NCBI RefSeq assembly: GCF_001439785.1
Contig: NZ_JYLI01000014.1
Coordinates: 62,001 to 126,000 of the forward strand
Source of the DNA: Pseudomonas poae
Lineage (GTDB): Bacteria; Pseudomonadota; Gammaproteobacteria; Pseudomonadales; Pseudomonadaceae
Direction: 5' to 3'
Length of the DNA stretch: 64,000 nucleotides
The notes beneath the pieces are model-generated. The model had not been told where the DNA came from, ran no database searches, and saw nothing but the letters and a program-made list of their open reading frames with translations. A program made the position numbers and the translations under genes. The number at the start of each line of letters is the position of its first letter. The first letter of the stretch is position 1. Of this stretch, positions 25,701 through 33,584 are shown in pieces.

Positions 25701-28002
25701 CCAGTTGGGTGATCAGGTAACGCTGCAAATTGAGTTCACTGCGGTGCAGATGACGCATGTGCCGCTGGTAGCTTCTGCGCTTGGACGCCGGCAAACGGGT
25801 ATGCCACGCCGGCAGTTTGGTTGCGAGCCCTGCGGCGATCATCACCGTCTGCACCTGGGCCAACGCCACCTCCCTGGCCTCGCTGGCCGGCACCTGCAGG
25901 CTTTGCACGAACTCGGCCGACAAGAGGGTTGTCGCCAGGGCAGCGTCTGTGATCTCGGTAAATACCTGCGCGCCCTGCTGCACTTTCTGCCGGGCATCAG
26001 TGAAACCGTTGATCTGTTCATTCAATCCGCTCAGCAACACCTCGCCTTCAATGTCTTCAAAGGTCAGCACCATCGGCTCGTCCGCCTTGAGCCCTCGGGC
26101 CCAGGCTCGCGCAGCGTTACGCTCGCTGCGCCCCATGCATTGCCACAGCCCCCCTGGTTCGGCGGATTTGAAACTGGCCTGCACGCAGCGCTCCAATAGC
26201 GCCAGGGTCCTGAACCGCTGCAGTCCGCCTGCCACCCCGGGTACGTAAAGCACGACCGCCTGACGAGTGTTTATGGTTGAGGGAACCGCATCACTGGCCA
26301 GCACGAACGCAGCCTGCAATCGGTAGCGCGGCTGCCTCTCGGCGCCCACGGTGATCGACAACACCCTGAAGCCGCAATTGCGCCATTGCAGGGGTTTATC
26401 AACCAGCAGGCTGAGCCAATCCAGCAGCATTTTGTCGATGAACTGCAATCGATACTGCAGTTGGGCCTCTTTGATGAGCGCGGCGCCCCGGATCGATAGC
26501 AGACGCCGTTGAAGGCTCGCCTGGTCGGCGCCATTACCGTCCCAGAATGCCTGGTCATGCAGGCTGTCCTCGCTGCCTTCAAGCAAGGCCGATCCCTGGG
26601 CACGCAACGCCAGCCATTGACTGTGCTCGGCGGTGAAGGCCACATAGTCCGCGTTTTGCACCTCGGGTTTGTGCGGGTCGAGCAAGGCTCCCAATGCCCT
26701 TTCATACAGGCGCTGCTTCATTTCACGGATGCGCAATGGCAGATGCCTGGAGAGGCTGGCGAAGCTGATTTCCAGATGTCGCTGTTTTTGATCCAGCACC
26801 AGTAGCTGCGCCAGCGCCGACTTCAAGCCGGGGGTGACGCCGATCTGGCTGCGCCCTCGCTCCACCACCAGCAACCGCTGCGAGGGGCTCATATAAGCCC
26901 CCTTGATCGCATTGCCGGGAAACAGAAACGCGATGTTGATATCCATCAAGGCCGCCAGTTCGTTATCCCATTGCACGTCCAAAAGCGCCGTGGCGCTGTG
27001 CTTGATGGCGTCTTCGACGATCAACGGGCCCACCTGCCCCGCCACGAAAGGCAGCAATGACGATGCCGTCACATCGGGCAGCTCATGGCGCCTGCGCAAC
27101 GCCAGCAACGGCCACAATGTCTGCACGTGAGCACTCACCAGCGCGGGAAATTGCTGCTGCCACTGCGCCCGTGTTTCGAACTCGTAAAACACCGGCGTCA
27201 GGCCCGGCAAAAACAGCACCTGGCGCGCATCGTCCTGCGCCTTGTCGTAGTAAAGATGCAGGGCGCCACTGAAGGGAATCGAGCCCTGCAACTGGCCCGG
27301 ACAGACGACCTGTGCAACGCGTAAATGGGCCCATTCGCCGCCTGCGCGTGCGCGCTGCGCAGGGGTCGGCGCTTCAACCATCGCCATGATCATCGCCAAT
27401 CCAGCATCGGATAACTGATTCAAGCCATGCACCAGCACAGCCTGGTCAGCGATGAACAACCCATGCAACTCACACCAGCGGTCCCTGCGGGAAATGAAGC
27501 CGCTGCTGGACAGCGCTTGCCACGCGGCCGGCACCGAGGATTCGATGCGCTTCAGCAGATCCACATCCAGTACACGCCCCAGAACATCATCGGCCAGTTG
27601 CCTGGCCTGGCACGCCTGCTCGCTCAATTGGCCCTTGCTGATGCACGCACGCTCAGCCAGCAGCCTCATCACCGTATCGGTCAAATTGCGGTTCCACCGG
27701 GGCGCATCGGGAGACAGCGGCACATTGAGCAGCAAGGCGTCGGGGTCCATTTGGAATGTGTCGCGCAGGGTCTGGCGGATCAGCCGGCTGATCCTCGGCG
27801 AAACCCGCTGCGCCTGCTGCAGCAAATGGATATGACGCTCGCAACGGGAGTTGGCCAGGTAAAGCTCATTGAGCTGCCGGCTGGATCTGGGGATGGCCAT
27901 GAGATGGTCAAGCATCAGGCTGCTGCCTTGCTCACCCCCTCGTTGCCGTGGCGTGTGCTCGTCGGCCGCTACCTGATGTCCGGATTCCATATCTACATCC
28001 AC
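22792..28002 (-). CDS. Large dermonecrotic-toxin-like protein
   Basis: A 1736-residue protein resembling the big Pseudomonas proteins with dermonecrotic-toxin-like (DUF6543) regions. Three loosely similar units are visible, each with a hydrophobic strand ending in PG followed by an aromatic/charged helix: VLFLPGLTPVFYEFETR, VVLYVPGVAGGLQRF and CLLYWPGQSDYPALSEY. A hydrophobic stretch near residues 1160-1225 (FLSLIPFVSIGVLSYEALLAA and following) could insert into membranes. A Pro/Ser-rich linker (about 1330-1395) leads to an unrecognised C-terminal domain of about 340 residues. No signal peptide, RHS or VgrG part is seen. Start GTG 28002 or ATG 27990; neither has a strong ribosome site. No obvious immunity gene adjoins it. 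It splits the purine genes. Confidence 0.65.
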   Translation of the reverse strand: MDVDMESGHQVAADEHTPRQRGGEQGSSLMLDHLMAIPRSSRQLNELYLANSRCERHIHLLQQAQRVSPRISRLIRQTLRDTFQMDPDALLLNVPLSPDAPRWNRNLTDTVMRLLAERACISKGQLSEQACQARQLADDVLGRVLDVDLLKRIESSVPAAWQALSSSGFISRRDRWCELHGLFIADQAVLVHGLNQLSDAGLAMIMAMVEAPTPAQRARAGGEWAHLRVAQVVCPGQLQGSIPFSGALHLYYDKAQDDARQVLFLPGLTPVFYEFETRAQWQQQFPALVSAHVQTLWPLLALRRRHELPDVTASSLLPFVAGQVGPLIVEDAIKHSATALLDVQWDNELAALMDINIAFLFPGNAIKGAYMSPSQRLLVVERGRSQIGVTPGLKSALAQLLVLDQKQRHLEISFASLSRHLPLRIREMKQRLYERALGALLDPHKPEVQNADYVAFTAEHSQWLALRAQGSALLEGSEDSLHDQAFWDGNGADQASLQRRLLSIRGAALIKEAQLQYRLQFIDKMLLDWLSLLVDKPLQWRNCGFRVLSITVGAERQPRYRLQAAFVLASDAVPSTINTRQAVVLYVPGVAGGLQRFRTLALLERCVQASFKSAEPGGLWQCMGRSERNAARAWARGLKADEPMVLTFEDIEGEVLLSGLNEQINGFTDARQKVQQGAQVFTEITDAALATTLLSAEFVQSLQVPASEAREVALAQVQTVMIAAGLATKLPAWHTRLPASKRRSYQRHMRHLHRSELNLQRYLITQLGDVETFARPLLIRQLTADGFYPELDIDKPLFDIPDDVSSVWASHPERTAGESGPKIVVSKERSTFSFMQLALSNLDPQAPWTRWRLNHTRYLDPAWSTRLNVDYLIKTISALDIGGQYDRKVLSVCYGEGDVEATARTAPLLHELLRRPVQRQTRLDLISAEHLNLSEYGVLLFKRAVKAKKALRLCFLRLEALTVPWARHVAGIVAIQDREGEQCLLYWPGQSDYPALSEYPNRDALLAALMMHLQPPEKAVELARHIAPDSEFKALAGYPGGLTPVVEPQGRWRSTLEQLNLFALHSFEGARAVLSARRLYRWFESHRVFPATALPEIQAEILEQQKVAPSGWLALTETDAGNMVGALAHAQVMQVQRQGRAESNAQAYLDAYREWRLGEQADRRVRGFLSLIPFVSIGVLSYEALLAARRLYHSGTAENALDLVITLHQVLLEMAMTFMSAKSAQPGKVGAQASASLLNKGLRQLRRHHRRQGEGAVRRPSSPMTGKGLEPYRISGAVSDAIELKRPHHKGSLIKNAEQFVVDAKGARYGVYQRKGEQQLRLKNRQTPGENELFLFIEEPREWLLEADAPEPTPGPSSRSTPLWQAPPTPLATPVSWSAPPAASAIQLARRARHPTSAWREWGRVLDVDNATPVSPGSKLYNVQGAANPSLKIGERFYETLPSGSQAHPNVVFINPPGSLFDSVEGVGLRLGDTTVAQPVLFTFSEDLRWTSRAPLFSEPLSTSIKTGFPDMTSFSAQQAAYRLVELADSGRQPLTTTRLLNIRAALDRWTPVAAGLMAQTDDLLKMLRPMRPRRMSSLYVGVDGEAGGFERIDFYLPQALDASLFSKPKGRSTLTLGRSNASADAAKRVLQSMGFQVEPLDFTYTPKFPQLLATHPSSTHLYYIVPKWMDARTLTMKYGRERLLSDAWLQDKSAIYPRLLRPVMAALKEGRLVKLFAGIQSTDPATVYFLRPADL

Positions 28003-28076
28003 TTTTTTGCTTGAAAAAAGCAGGGTAGATAGCCAGCAAGGGGTTCAGGCGTTAATTAAATAACCAGGCGTGGGGC

Positions 28077-28430
28077 TCAGCTGCCGCGATAGGTGGAGTA
28101 GCTGTAAGGCGAAATCAACAAGGGAACATGGTAGTGATCCTGTTCGGCACTGATACCAAAACGTAGCACCACCACATCCAGAAAAGCCGGCTCGGGCAAC
28201 TGCACACCCCGTGCGCGATAGTAATCGCCGGCACTGAACTGCAACTGGTACACGCCGCTGCGATAGTCGTCGCCCTGCAGCAGTGGCGCGTCGCAACGTC
28301 CGTCGCTGTTGGTCAGCGCCGTGGCCACCCGCACCAGTTGCGCACCCTCGACGCGGTACAGCTCGACCTGAATATGGCTGCCGGGGCAGCCGTGTGCGGC
28401 GTCCAAAACGTGCGTGGTCAAGCGTCCCAT
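28077..28430 (-). CDS. uraH: 5-hydroxyisourate hydrolase
   Basis: A 117-residue transthyretin-related HIU hydrolase, which opens the ring of 5-hydroxyisourate made by urate oxidation. Diagnostic motifs are GRLTTHVLDAAHGCPG at the N-terminus, an internal Arg in GRCDAPLL, and the C-terminal tetrapeptide YRGS after HYHVPLLISPYSYST. It is cytosolic as written (no signal peptide). It diverges from puuE across a 425-bp region that holds candidate operators. In this pathway it hands its product to UraD. Confidence 0.95.
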   Translation of the reverse strand: MGRLTTHVLDAAHGCPGSHIQVELYRVEGAQLVRVATALTNSDGRCDAPLLQGDDYRSGVYQLQFSAGDYYRARGVQLPEPAFLDVVVLRFGISAEQDHYHVPLLISPYSYSTYRGS

Positions 28431-28855
28431 GGCGGTGTGCGCCTCCCGAAGTCAGTGAAAGAAGGGGCCGCACTTTTTCAGGGCAGCAAAAAGTCGGCGA
28501 TGACCGATTAAGACACTTTTTAAAAAAACTGTACACAATAATTTCAACATGCGCCGCCCCTTGCAGCAGCGAGCTTGCTCGCGAAAAACCTCAGCGATAA
28601 CGCGCTCTTTCAGTTTAAAAGTGGCGCAGTGGAGATCTTCGCCAGCAAGCGCTCTTCTGCCCTAGCATTTTTGTGGATTAGCTGACCAGTCAGGCAAGTT
28701 TCTTGCAGTGATTTACCCAGGAAAAAATGCAGAAACGCAGGCTTACAAATTTCGCGGCAAGTTGTATACAATCACTTATTGCCGTGACGCCGCCCGCGTT
28801 TTCACGGCCCTGGCCGCCACACACCTGCTACCACGCACAAAGAAGGAAGACTGCA
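28431..28855. other. 425-bp divergent regulatory region between uraH and puuE
   Basis: No gene is visible. The region holds an imperfect dyad CTGTACACAA at 28529-28538 (8 of 10 bases of the TTGTATACAA motif) 99 bp upstream of uraH, a REP-like GCGAGCTTGCTCGC at 28567-28580, and the perfect dyad at 28762-28771 before puuE. Promoters for both directions must lie here; I could not place -10/-35 boxes with confidence. Confidence 0.5.
28762..28771. promoter_or_regulatory. TTGTATACAA dyad upstream of puuE
   Basis: A perfect 10-bp palindrome 85 bp before the puuE start, identical to the core of the dyad at 20618-20629 before the purine permease. It is likely the binding site of a GntR-type purine-catabolism regulator (inference). 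Confidence 0.55.
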
Positions 28856-29782
28856 GTGAGCGCTGACTACCCACGCGACCTGATCGGTTACGGCAGTAAC
28901 CCGCCTCACCCCCATTGGCCGGGCGAGGCACGTATCGCGCTGTCGTTCGTGCTCAACTACGAAGAAGGTGGCGAGCGCAACCTTCTGCACGGCGATAAAG
29001 AGTCCGAAGCCTTCCTTTCGGAGATGGTCTCGGCCCAGCCGCTGCAGGGCGCGCGCAACATGAGCATGGAGTCGCTGTACGAATACGGCAGCCGTGCCGG
29101 TGTGTGGCGCATCCTCAAGTTGTTCAAGCAGTTCGATATCCCGCTGACCGTCTTCGCCGTGGCCATGGCCGCCCAGCGCCACCCGGACGTGATCCGTGCG
29201 ATGGTCGACGCCGGCCACGAAATCTGCAGCCACGGCTACCGCTGGATCGACTATCAGTACATGGACGAGGCCCAGGAGCGCGAGCACATGCGCGAAGCGA
29301 TCCGCATCCTTACCGAGCTGACCGGCGAACGACCGCTGGGCTGGTACACCGGCCGTACCGGCCCCAATACCCGGCGGCTGGTGATGGAAGAAGGCGGTTT
29401 CCTGTACGACTGCGACACCTACGACGATGACCTGCCCTACTGGGAACCGAACACCCCCAACGGTAAACCGCACCTGGTGATCCCCTACACTCTCGACACC
29501 AACGACATGCGCTTCACCCAGGTGCAAGGGTTCAACAAGGGCGATGACTTTTTCGAATACCTCAAGGACGCCTTCGACGTGCTCTACGCCGAAGGCGCCG
29601 AGGCACCGAAGATGCTTTCGATCGGCCTGCATTGCCGCCTGATCGGCCGCCCGGCACGCCTGGCCTCGCTCAAGCGCTTCATTGAGTACGCCAAAGGCCA
29701 TGAACAGGTGTGGTTCACCCGTCGCGTCGATATCGCGCGACACTGGCACCAAACCCACCCCTGCACGGGAGCGGCGAAATGA
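28856..29782 (+). CDS. puuE: Allantoinase, PuuE (polysaccharide-deacetylase-like)
   Basis: A 308-residue metal-independent allantoinase of the polysaccharide deacetylase fold, which opens allantoin to allantoate. It begins SADYPRDLIGYGSNPPHPHW and contains the conserved ALSFVLNYEEGGE, SRAGVWRILKLF and HEICSHGYRWIDY; the last replaces the usual metal-binding NodB motif. I chose GTG 28856 because AGAAGGAAG precedes it and the family N-terminus follows; the frame is open to 28727 without conservation. It overlaps uraD by 4 bp. Confidence 0.95.
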   Translation: MSADYPRDLIGYGSNPPHPHWPGEARIALSFVLNYEEGGERNLLHGDKESEAFLSEMVSAQPLQGARNMSMESLYEYGSRAGVWRILKLFKQFDIPLTVFAVAMAAQRHPDVIRAMVDAGHEICSHGYRWIDYQYMDEAQEREHMREAIRILTELTGERPLGWYTGRTGPNTRRLVMEEGGFLYDCDTYDDDLPYWEPNTPNGKPHLVIPYTLDTNDMRFTQVQGFNKGDDFFEYLKDAFDVLYAEGAEAPKMLSIGLHCRLIGRPARLASLKRFIEYAKGHEQVWFTRRVDIARHWHQTHPCTGAAK

Positions 29783-30294
29783 CTGCGTTCCAAACCCTGA
29801 AACCCTCGACCCTGAGCCGCGACGCCTTCGTCCAGGCCTTTGCCGATATTTACGAACACTCACCATGGGTAGCCGAAAAGGCCTACGACCTGGGCCAGGA
29901 TGTTTCCATCGACCAGATCGAAACCCTGCACCAGCGCATGAGCGATATCCTGTTGAGCGCTGATTATCAAAGCCAGTTGGCCCTGATCAATGCTCACCCG
30001 GACCTGGCAGGCCGTGCCGCCGTCCAGGGCCAACTGACCCAGGCCAGCACCCATGAACAAGCGGGCGCGGGTATTCACCAGTGCACGGCCGAAGAGTTTT
30101 TGCGCTTCACCAAGCTGAACGACGCCTACAAGGCCAAATTCAAATTTCCCTTCATCATGGCGGTAAAGGGCAGCAACCGGCACCAGATCCTCGAGGCGTT
30201 CGAAACGCGCATTCATCATTCGGTCGACACCGAATTCAAATGCGCACTGGACGAGATCAACAAGATCGCGTTGTTCCGTTTACTCACCCTCTGA
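29779..30294 (+). CDS. uraD: OHCU decarboxylase
   Basis: A 171-residue 2-oxo-4-hydroxy-4-carboxy-5-ureidoimidazoline decarboxylase, which yields S-allantoin from the UraH product. Family motifs: FADIYEHSPWVAEKAY (catalytic His in EHSPW), INAHPDLAGRAA and KFKFPFIMAVKG. The start ATG at 29779 overlaps the puuE stop, indicating coupled translation. It is followed 40 bp later by the allantoicase gene, in the usual Pseudomonas order. Confidence 0.96.
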   Translation: MTAFQTLKPSTLSRDAFVQAFADIYEHSPWVAEKAYDLGQDVSIDQIETLHQRMSDILLSADYQSQLALINAHPDLAGRAAVQGQLTQASTHEQAGAGIHQCTAEEFLRFTKLNDAYKAKFKFPFIMAVKGSNRHQILEAFETRIHHSVDTEFKCALDEINKIALFRLLTL

Positions 30295-30334
30295 AGACCC
30301 GCCCCAGCCACTCAACTCAAGGCAGACAAGAAGA

Positions 30335-31330
30335 ATGAAAGCTTACGCCGCACCTTTCGAGAAGTTCGTCAACCTGGCCGATGCCCGCCTGGGCACCAAG
30401 ATCATCTCCGTGACAGATGACTGGTTCGCCGACGCCAACCGCCTGTTCCAACCGACTCCGGCCGTGTGGAAGGAAGGCGTGTTCGATGACAACGGCAAGT
30501 GGATGGACGGCTGGGAATCGCGCCGCAAGCGCTTCGAAGGCTACGACAGCGCGGTAATTCAGTTGGGCGTGCCCGGCTCGATCAAGGGCGTGGACATCGA
30601 CACCTCATTCTTCACCGGCAACTACCCGCCGTCGGCGTCCCTCGAAGCGTGCTTCCTGGCAAGCGGCGAGCCGGATGACGACACCCAGTGGGTTGAAGTG
30701 CTGTCGGCCGTCGAGCTGCAGGGCAACAGCCATCACTTCCACGAGATCAACAACGACCAGGCGTTCAGCCATCTGCGCTTCAATATCTACCCGGATGGCG
30801 GCGTGGCCCGTCTGCGGGTGTACGGCGTGCCGTTCCGCGACTGGTCGGCGGTGGGCGACAACGAACAGCTCGACCTGGCCGCGGCCTTGAATGGCGGTCG
30901 TGCGCTGGCCTGCTCCGATGAACATTTCGGACGCATGAGCAACATCCTCAACCCGGGCCGTGGCGTCAACATGGGCGATGGCTGGGAAACCGCGCGTCGC
31001 CGCACGCCCGGCAATGACTGGGTGATCGTCGCTCTGGGCCATGCCGGCGTGGTCGAAAAAATCGTTGTCGACACCCTGCACTTCAAGGGCAACTACCCGG
31101 ACACCTGCTCGATCCAGGGTGCTTTCGTGAAGGGCGGCACTGACAGTCAGATCGAAACCCAGTCGCTGTTCTGGCGCGAACTGCTGCCGGCGCAGAAGCT
31201 GGAAATGCACGCCGAGCATACGTTTGCCGAGCAGATCAAGGCGCTGGGGCCGATTACCCATATCCGCTTGAATGTGTTCCCGGATGGTGGGGTGAGTCGC
31301 CTGCGCGTACTGGGCAAGGTCGCCAAGTAA
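30335..31330 (+). CDS. alc: Allantoicase
   Basis: A 331-residue allantoicase, which splits allantoate into ureidoglycolate and urea. Two homologous jelly-roll repeats are visible. The first has GWESRRKRFEGYDSAVIQLG and IDTSFFTGNYPPSASLE; the second has GDGWETARRR..GNDWVIVALG and VDTLHFKGNYPDTCSIQ. Each ends in HLR/HIRLN(I/V).PDGGV.RLRV. Length is normal. It is third gene in the puuE-uraD-alc-allA run; a REPIN separates it from allA. Confidence 0.96.
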   Translation: MKAYAAPFEKFVNLADARLGTKIISVTDDWFADANRLFQPTPAVWKEGVFDDNGKWMDGWESRRKRFEGYDSAVIQLGVPGSIKGVDIDTSFFTGNYPPSASLEACFLASGEPDDDTQWVEVLSAVELQGNSHHFHEINNDQAFSHLRFNIYPDGGVARLRVYGVPFRDWSAVGDNEQLDLAAALNGGRALACSDEHFGRMSNILNPGRGVNMGDGWETARRRTPGNDWVIVALGHAGVVEKIVVDTLHFKGNYPDTCSIQGAFVKGGTDSQIETQSLFWRELLPAQKLEMHAEHTFAEQIKALGPITHIRLNVFPDGGVSRLRVLGKVAK

Positions 31331-31342
31331 GCGGTGACCCCA

Positions 31343-31406
31343 TCGCAGGCAAGCCAGCTCCCACAGGGGAATGCATTGCAACTGTGGGAGCCGGGCTTGC
31401 CCGCGA
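31343..31406. repeat. REPIN (inverted REP pair)
   Basis: TCGCAGGCAAGCCAGCTCCC at the left end is mirrored, with two mismatches, by GGGAGCCGGGCTTGCCCGCGA at the right end, with about 15 bp between the arms. It lies in the gap between alc and allA without breaking the operon order, and its arms match the element at 39344-39432. Confidence 0.7.
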
Positions 31407-31449
31407 TAGCGCCAGAACCAACAACACAGAATCCGGATAAGAGACAGCC

Positions 31450-31953
31450 ATGCGCACACTGATGATCGAACCCCTGACCAAAGAAGCCTTCGCCCCTTTC
31501 GGTGACGTGATCGAAACCGACGGCAGCGATCACTTCATGATCAACAACGGGTCGACCATGCGCTTTCACAAGCTGGCAACGGTAGAAACCGCCCAGCCTG
31601 AAGACCACGCCATCATCAGCATCTTCCGCGCCGACGCGCAGGACATGCCCATGACCGTGTGCATGCTGGAACGACACCCGCTGGGCAGCCAGGCTTTCAT
31701 TCCGCTGCTCGGCAACCCCTTTCTGATCGTGGTCGCGCCACTTGGCGATGCACCGGTATCAGGCTTGGTCCGCGCCTTCGTCACCAACGGCAGGCAGGGC
31801 ATCAATTACCATCGCGGCGTCTGGCACCACCCGGTGCTGACGATCGAAAAGCGGGATGACTTCCTGGTGGTTGATCGCAGTGGCACAGGCAATAACTGCG
31901 ATGAGCATTTTTTCAAAGAGGATGAGCGGTTGATCCTCGCCCCCCACCAATAA
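31450..31953 (+). CDS. allA: Ureidoglycolate lyase
   Basis: A 167-residue ureidoglycolate lyase, which releases glyoxylate and urea from ureidoglycolate and so completes purine ring breakdown. Visible are the N-terminal LTKEAFAPFGDVIE, the central LERHPLGSQAFIPL and the cupin-like INYHRGVWHHPVLTI with active-site His residues. ATG 31450. It is followed by puuD 51 bp later on the same strand. Confidence 0.95.
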   Translation: MRTLMIEPLTKEAFAPFGDVIETDGSDHFMINNGSTMRFHKLATVETAQPEDHAIISIFRADAQDMPMTVCMLERHPLGSQAFIPLLGNPFLIVVAPLGDAPVSGLVRAFVTNGRQGINYHRGVWHHPVLTIEKRDDFLVVDRSGTGNNCDEHFFKEDERLILAPHQ

Positions 31954-32004
31954 GAGAAGGCCGGATCACCCGACAACAAGGGTGACAGGCGAGAGGTAAA
32001 GACT

Positions 32005-33288
32005 GTGGAAGCACATCTGTTGGAATGGCTGAACCTCAGCGTGCGCTGGGTTCACATGATCACCGGCGTCGCCTGGATCGGCGCTTCTTTCTACTTTGTC
32101 TGGCTGGAAAACAACCTCAACCGCGTCAACCCCAAAAGCGGCCTGGCCGGTGACTTGTGGGCGATCCACGGTGGCGGCATCTATCACCTGGAAAAATACA
32201 AACTGGCCCCGCCGACCATGCCGGACAACCTGCACTGGTTCAAATGGGAGGCCTACTTCACCTGGATGTCGGGCGTTGCGTTGCTGTGCGTGGTGTTCTA
32301 CTGGAACCCCACCTTGTACCTGCTGGCCCCGGGCAGCAGCCTCAGCGGCACCGAAGGCGTGTTGCTGGGCATCGGCTCGCTGTTTGCAGGCTGGTTCATC
32401 TACTCGTTTCTCTGCGACTCGGCCCTGGGAAAGCGCCCCGCCCTGCTCGGCCTGATCCTGTTCGTGCTGTTGATTGCCGCAGCCTACGGCTTCAGCAGGG
32501 TGTTCAGCGGCCGTGGCGCCTACCTGCACGTGGGTGCGGTGATCGGCACGATCATGGTGGGCAACGTGTTCCGCATCATCATGCCGGCCCAGCGTGCGCT
32601 GGTGGCGGCCATCGCGGAAAACCGCACACCGGATCCTTCGCTGCCGGCCAAGGGCTTGCTGCGTTCACGCCACAATAACTACTTCACCTTGCCGGTGCTG
32701 TTCATCATGATCAGCAACCACTTCCCGAGTACCTACGGCAGCCAATACAACTGGCTGATCCTGGCGGGCATCGCGGTGGTGGCGGTGCTGGTGCGGCATT
32801 ACTTCAACACCCGACACAACAGCCAGAAGTACGCATGGACCTTACCAGTGGGCGCCTTGGCGATGATTTGCCTGGCGTACGTGACCGGGCCCAGGCAGCC
32901 GGTGGATGTGGCCAAGGCGCCGGCCGCCATCGAGTACCAGCCGTTGCCGGAAACCGCGCTGGGGGGCGGCTTGAAACCCGCCGCTCCCGCCGCACCGCCT
33001 GCCGACCCCACACCGGCCCAGGCCGCCATCGATTTCGGCCAGGTGCACAGCGTGATCGAACAGCGCTGCACCGTGTGCCATTCGGCCAAGCCTACCAGCC
33101 CGTTGTTCAGCACCGCGCCGGCCGGCGTGATGTTCGACACCCCGGCGCAGATCCAGCAGCAGGCCGCGCGCATCCAGGCACAGGCCATTGCCAGCCCGAT
33201 CATGCCGCTGGGCAACATTACCCAGATGACCCAGCAGGAGCGGGACTTGATCGGCACCTGGATCAGCCAGGGCGCACACATCAACTGA
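32005..33288 (+). CDS. puuD: Membrane urate hydroxylase with cytochrome c domain (PuuD)
   Basis: A 427-residue urate hydroxylase that oxidises urate to 5-hydroxyisourate, the first step of this pathway in pseudomonads lacking soluble uricase. The N-terminal part (about residues 1-300) has around eight hydrophobic segments, beginning LEWLNLSVRWVHMITGVAWIG. A Pro/Ala linker (residues about 315-340) leads to a C-terminal cytochrome c domain with the haem site CTVCH (RCTVCHSAKP) and a distal Met in PIMPLG. Electrons would go to the respiratory chain. The start is GTG at 32005. Confidence 0.95.
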   Translation: MEAHLLEWLNLSVRWVHMITGVAWIGASFYFVWLENNLNRVNPKSGLAGDLWAIHGGGIYHLEKYKLAPPTMPDNLHWFKWEAYFTWMSGVALLCVVFYWNPTLYLLAPGSSLSGTEGVLLGIGSLFAGWFIYSFLCDSALGKRPALLGLILFVLLIAAAYGFSRVFSGRGAYLHVGAVIGTIMVGNVFRIIMPAQRALVAAIAENRTPDPSLPAKGLLRSRHNNYFTLPVLFIMISNHFPSTYGSQYNWLILAGIAVVAVLVRHYFNTRHNSQKYAWTLPVGALAMICLAYVTGPRQPVDVAKAPAAIEYQPLPETALGGGLKPAAPAAPPADPTPAQAAIDFGQVHSVIEQRCTVCHSAKPTSPLFSTAPAGVMFDTPAQIQQQAARIQAQAIASPIMPLGNITQMTQQERDLIGTWISQGAHIN

Positions 33289-33308
33289 CGGGCTGACGCA
33301 CATCCAAT

Positions 33309-33336
33309 TGTGGAAGGGAGCTTGCTCCCTTCCACA
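33309..33336. repeat. REP palindrome after puuD
   Basis: A perfect 13-bp inverted repeat (TGTGGAAGGGAGC, loop TT, GCTCCCTTCCACA) 20 bp after the puuD stop. It may stop or stabilise the purine-operon transcript. The rest of the gap to the porin gene (to 33584) shows no gene. Confidence 0.7.
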
Positions 33337-33584
33337 GGGAAAAGTGATGTGTTCGCTCATGAAGCGCAGTGAGTGACCCGTGCGCCGCAACGGCGCACTT
33401 GAGCCGGCGTGCTGGAGTCAGTATTCTCCGCGCCCGCTCGAATTGATTGCCGCTGCCTGCCTTGGCGCGGCTCTTGCTATCAGTATCAAAGCTGACCGAT
33501 CAGACGATTTTTTCAGCGAACCCAAAGGCGCCACACCAGAGCGCCATGAGAAGAAAAACACCACCTTAAACTCGGGAGCACCGA

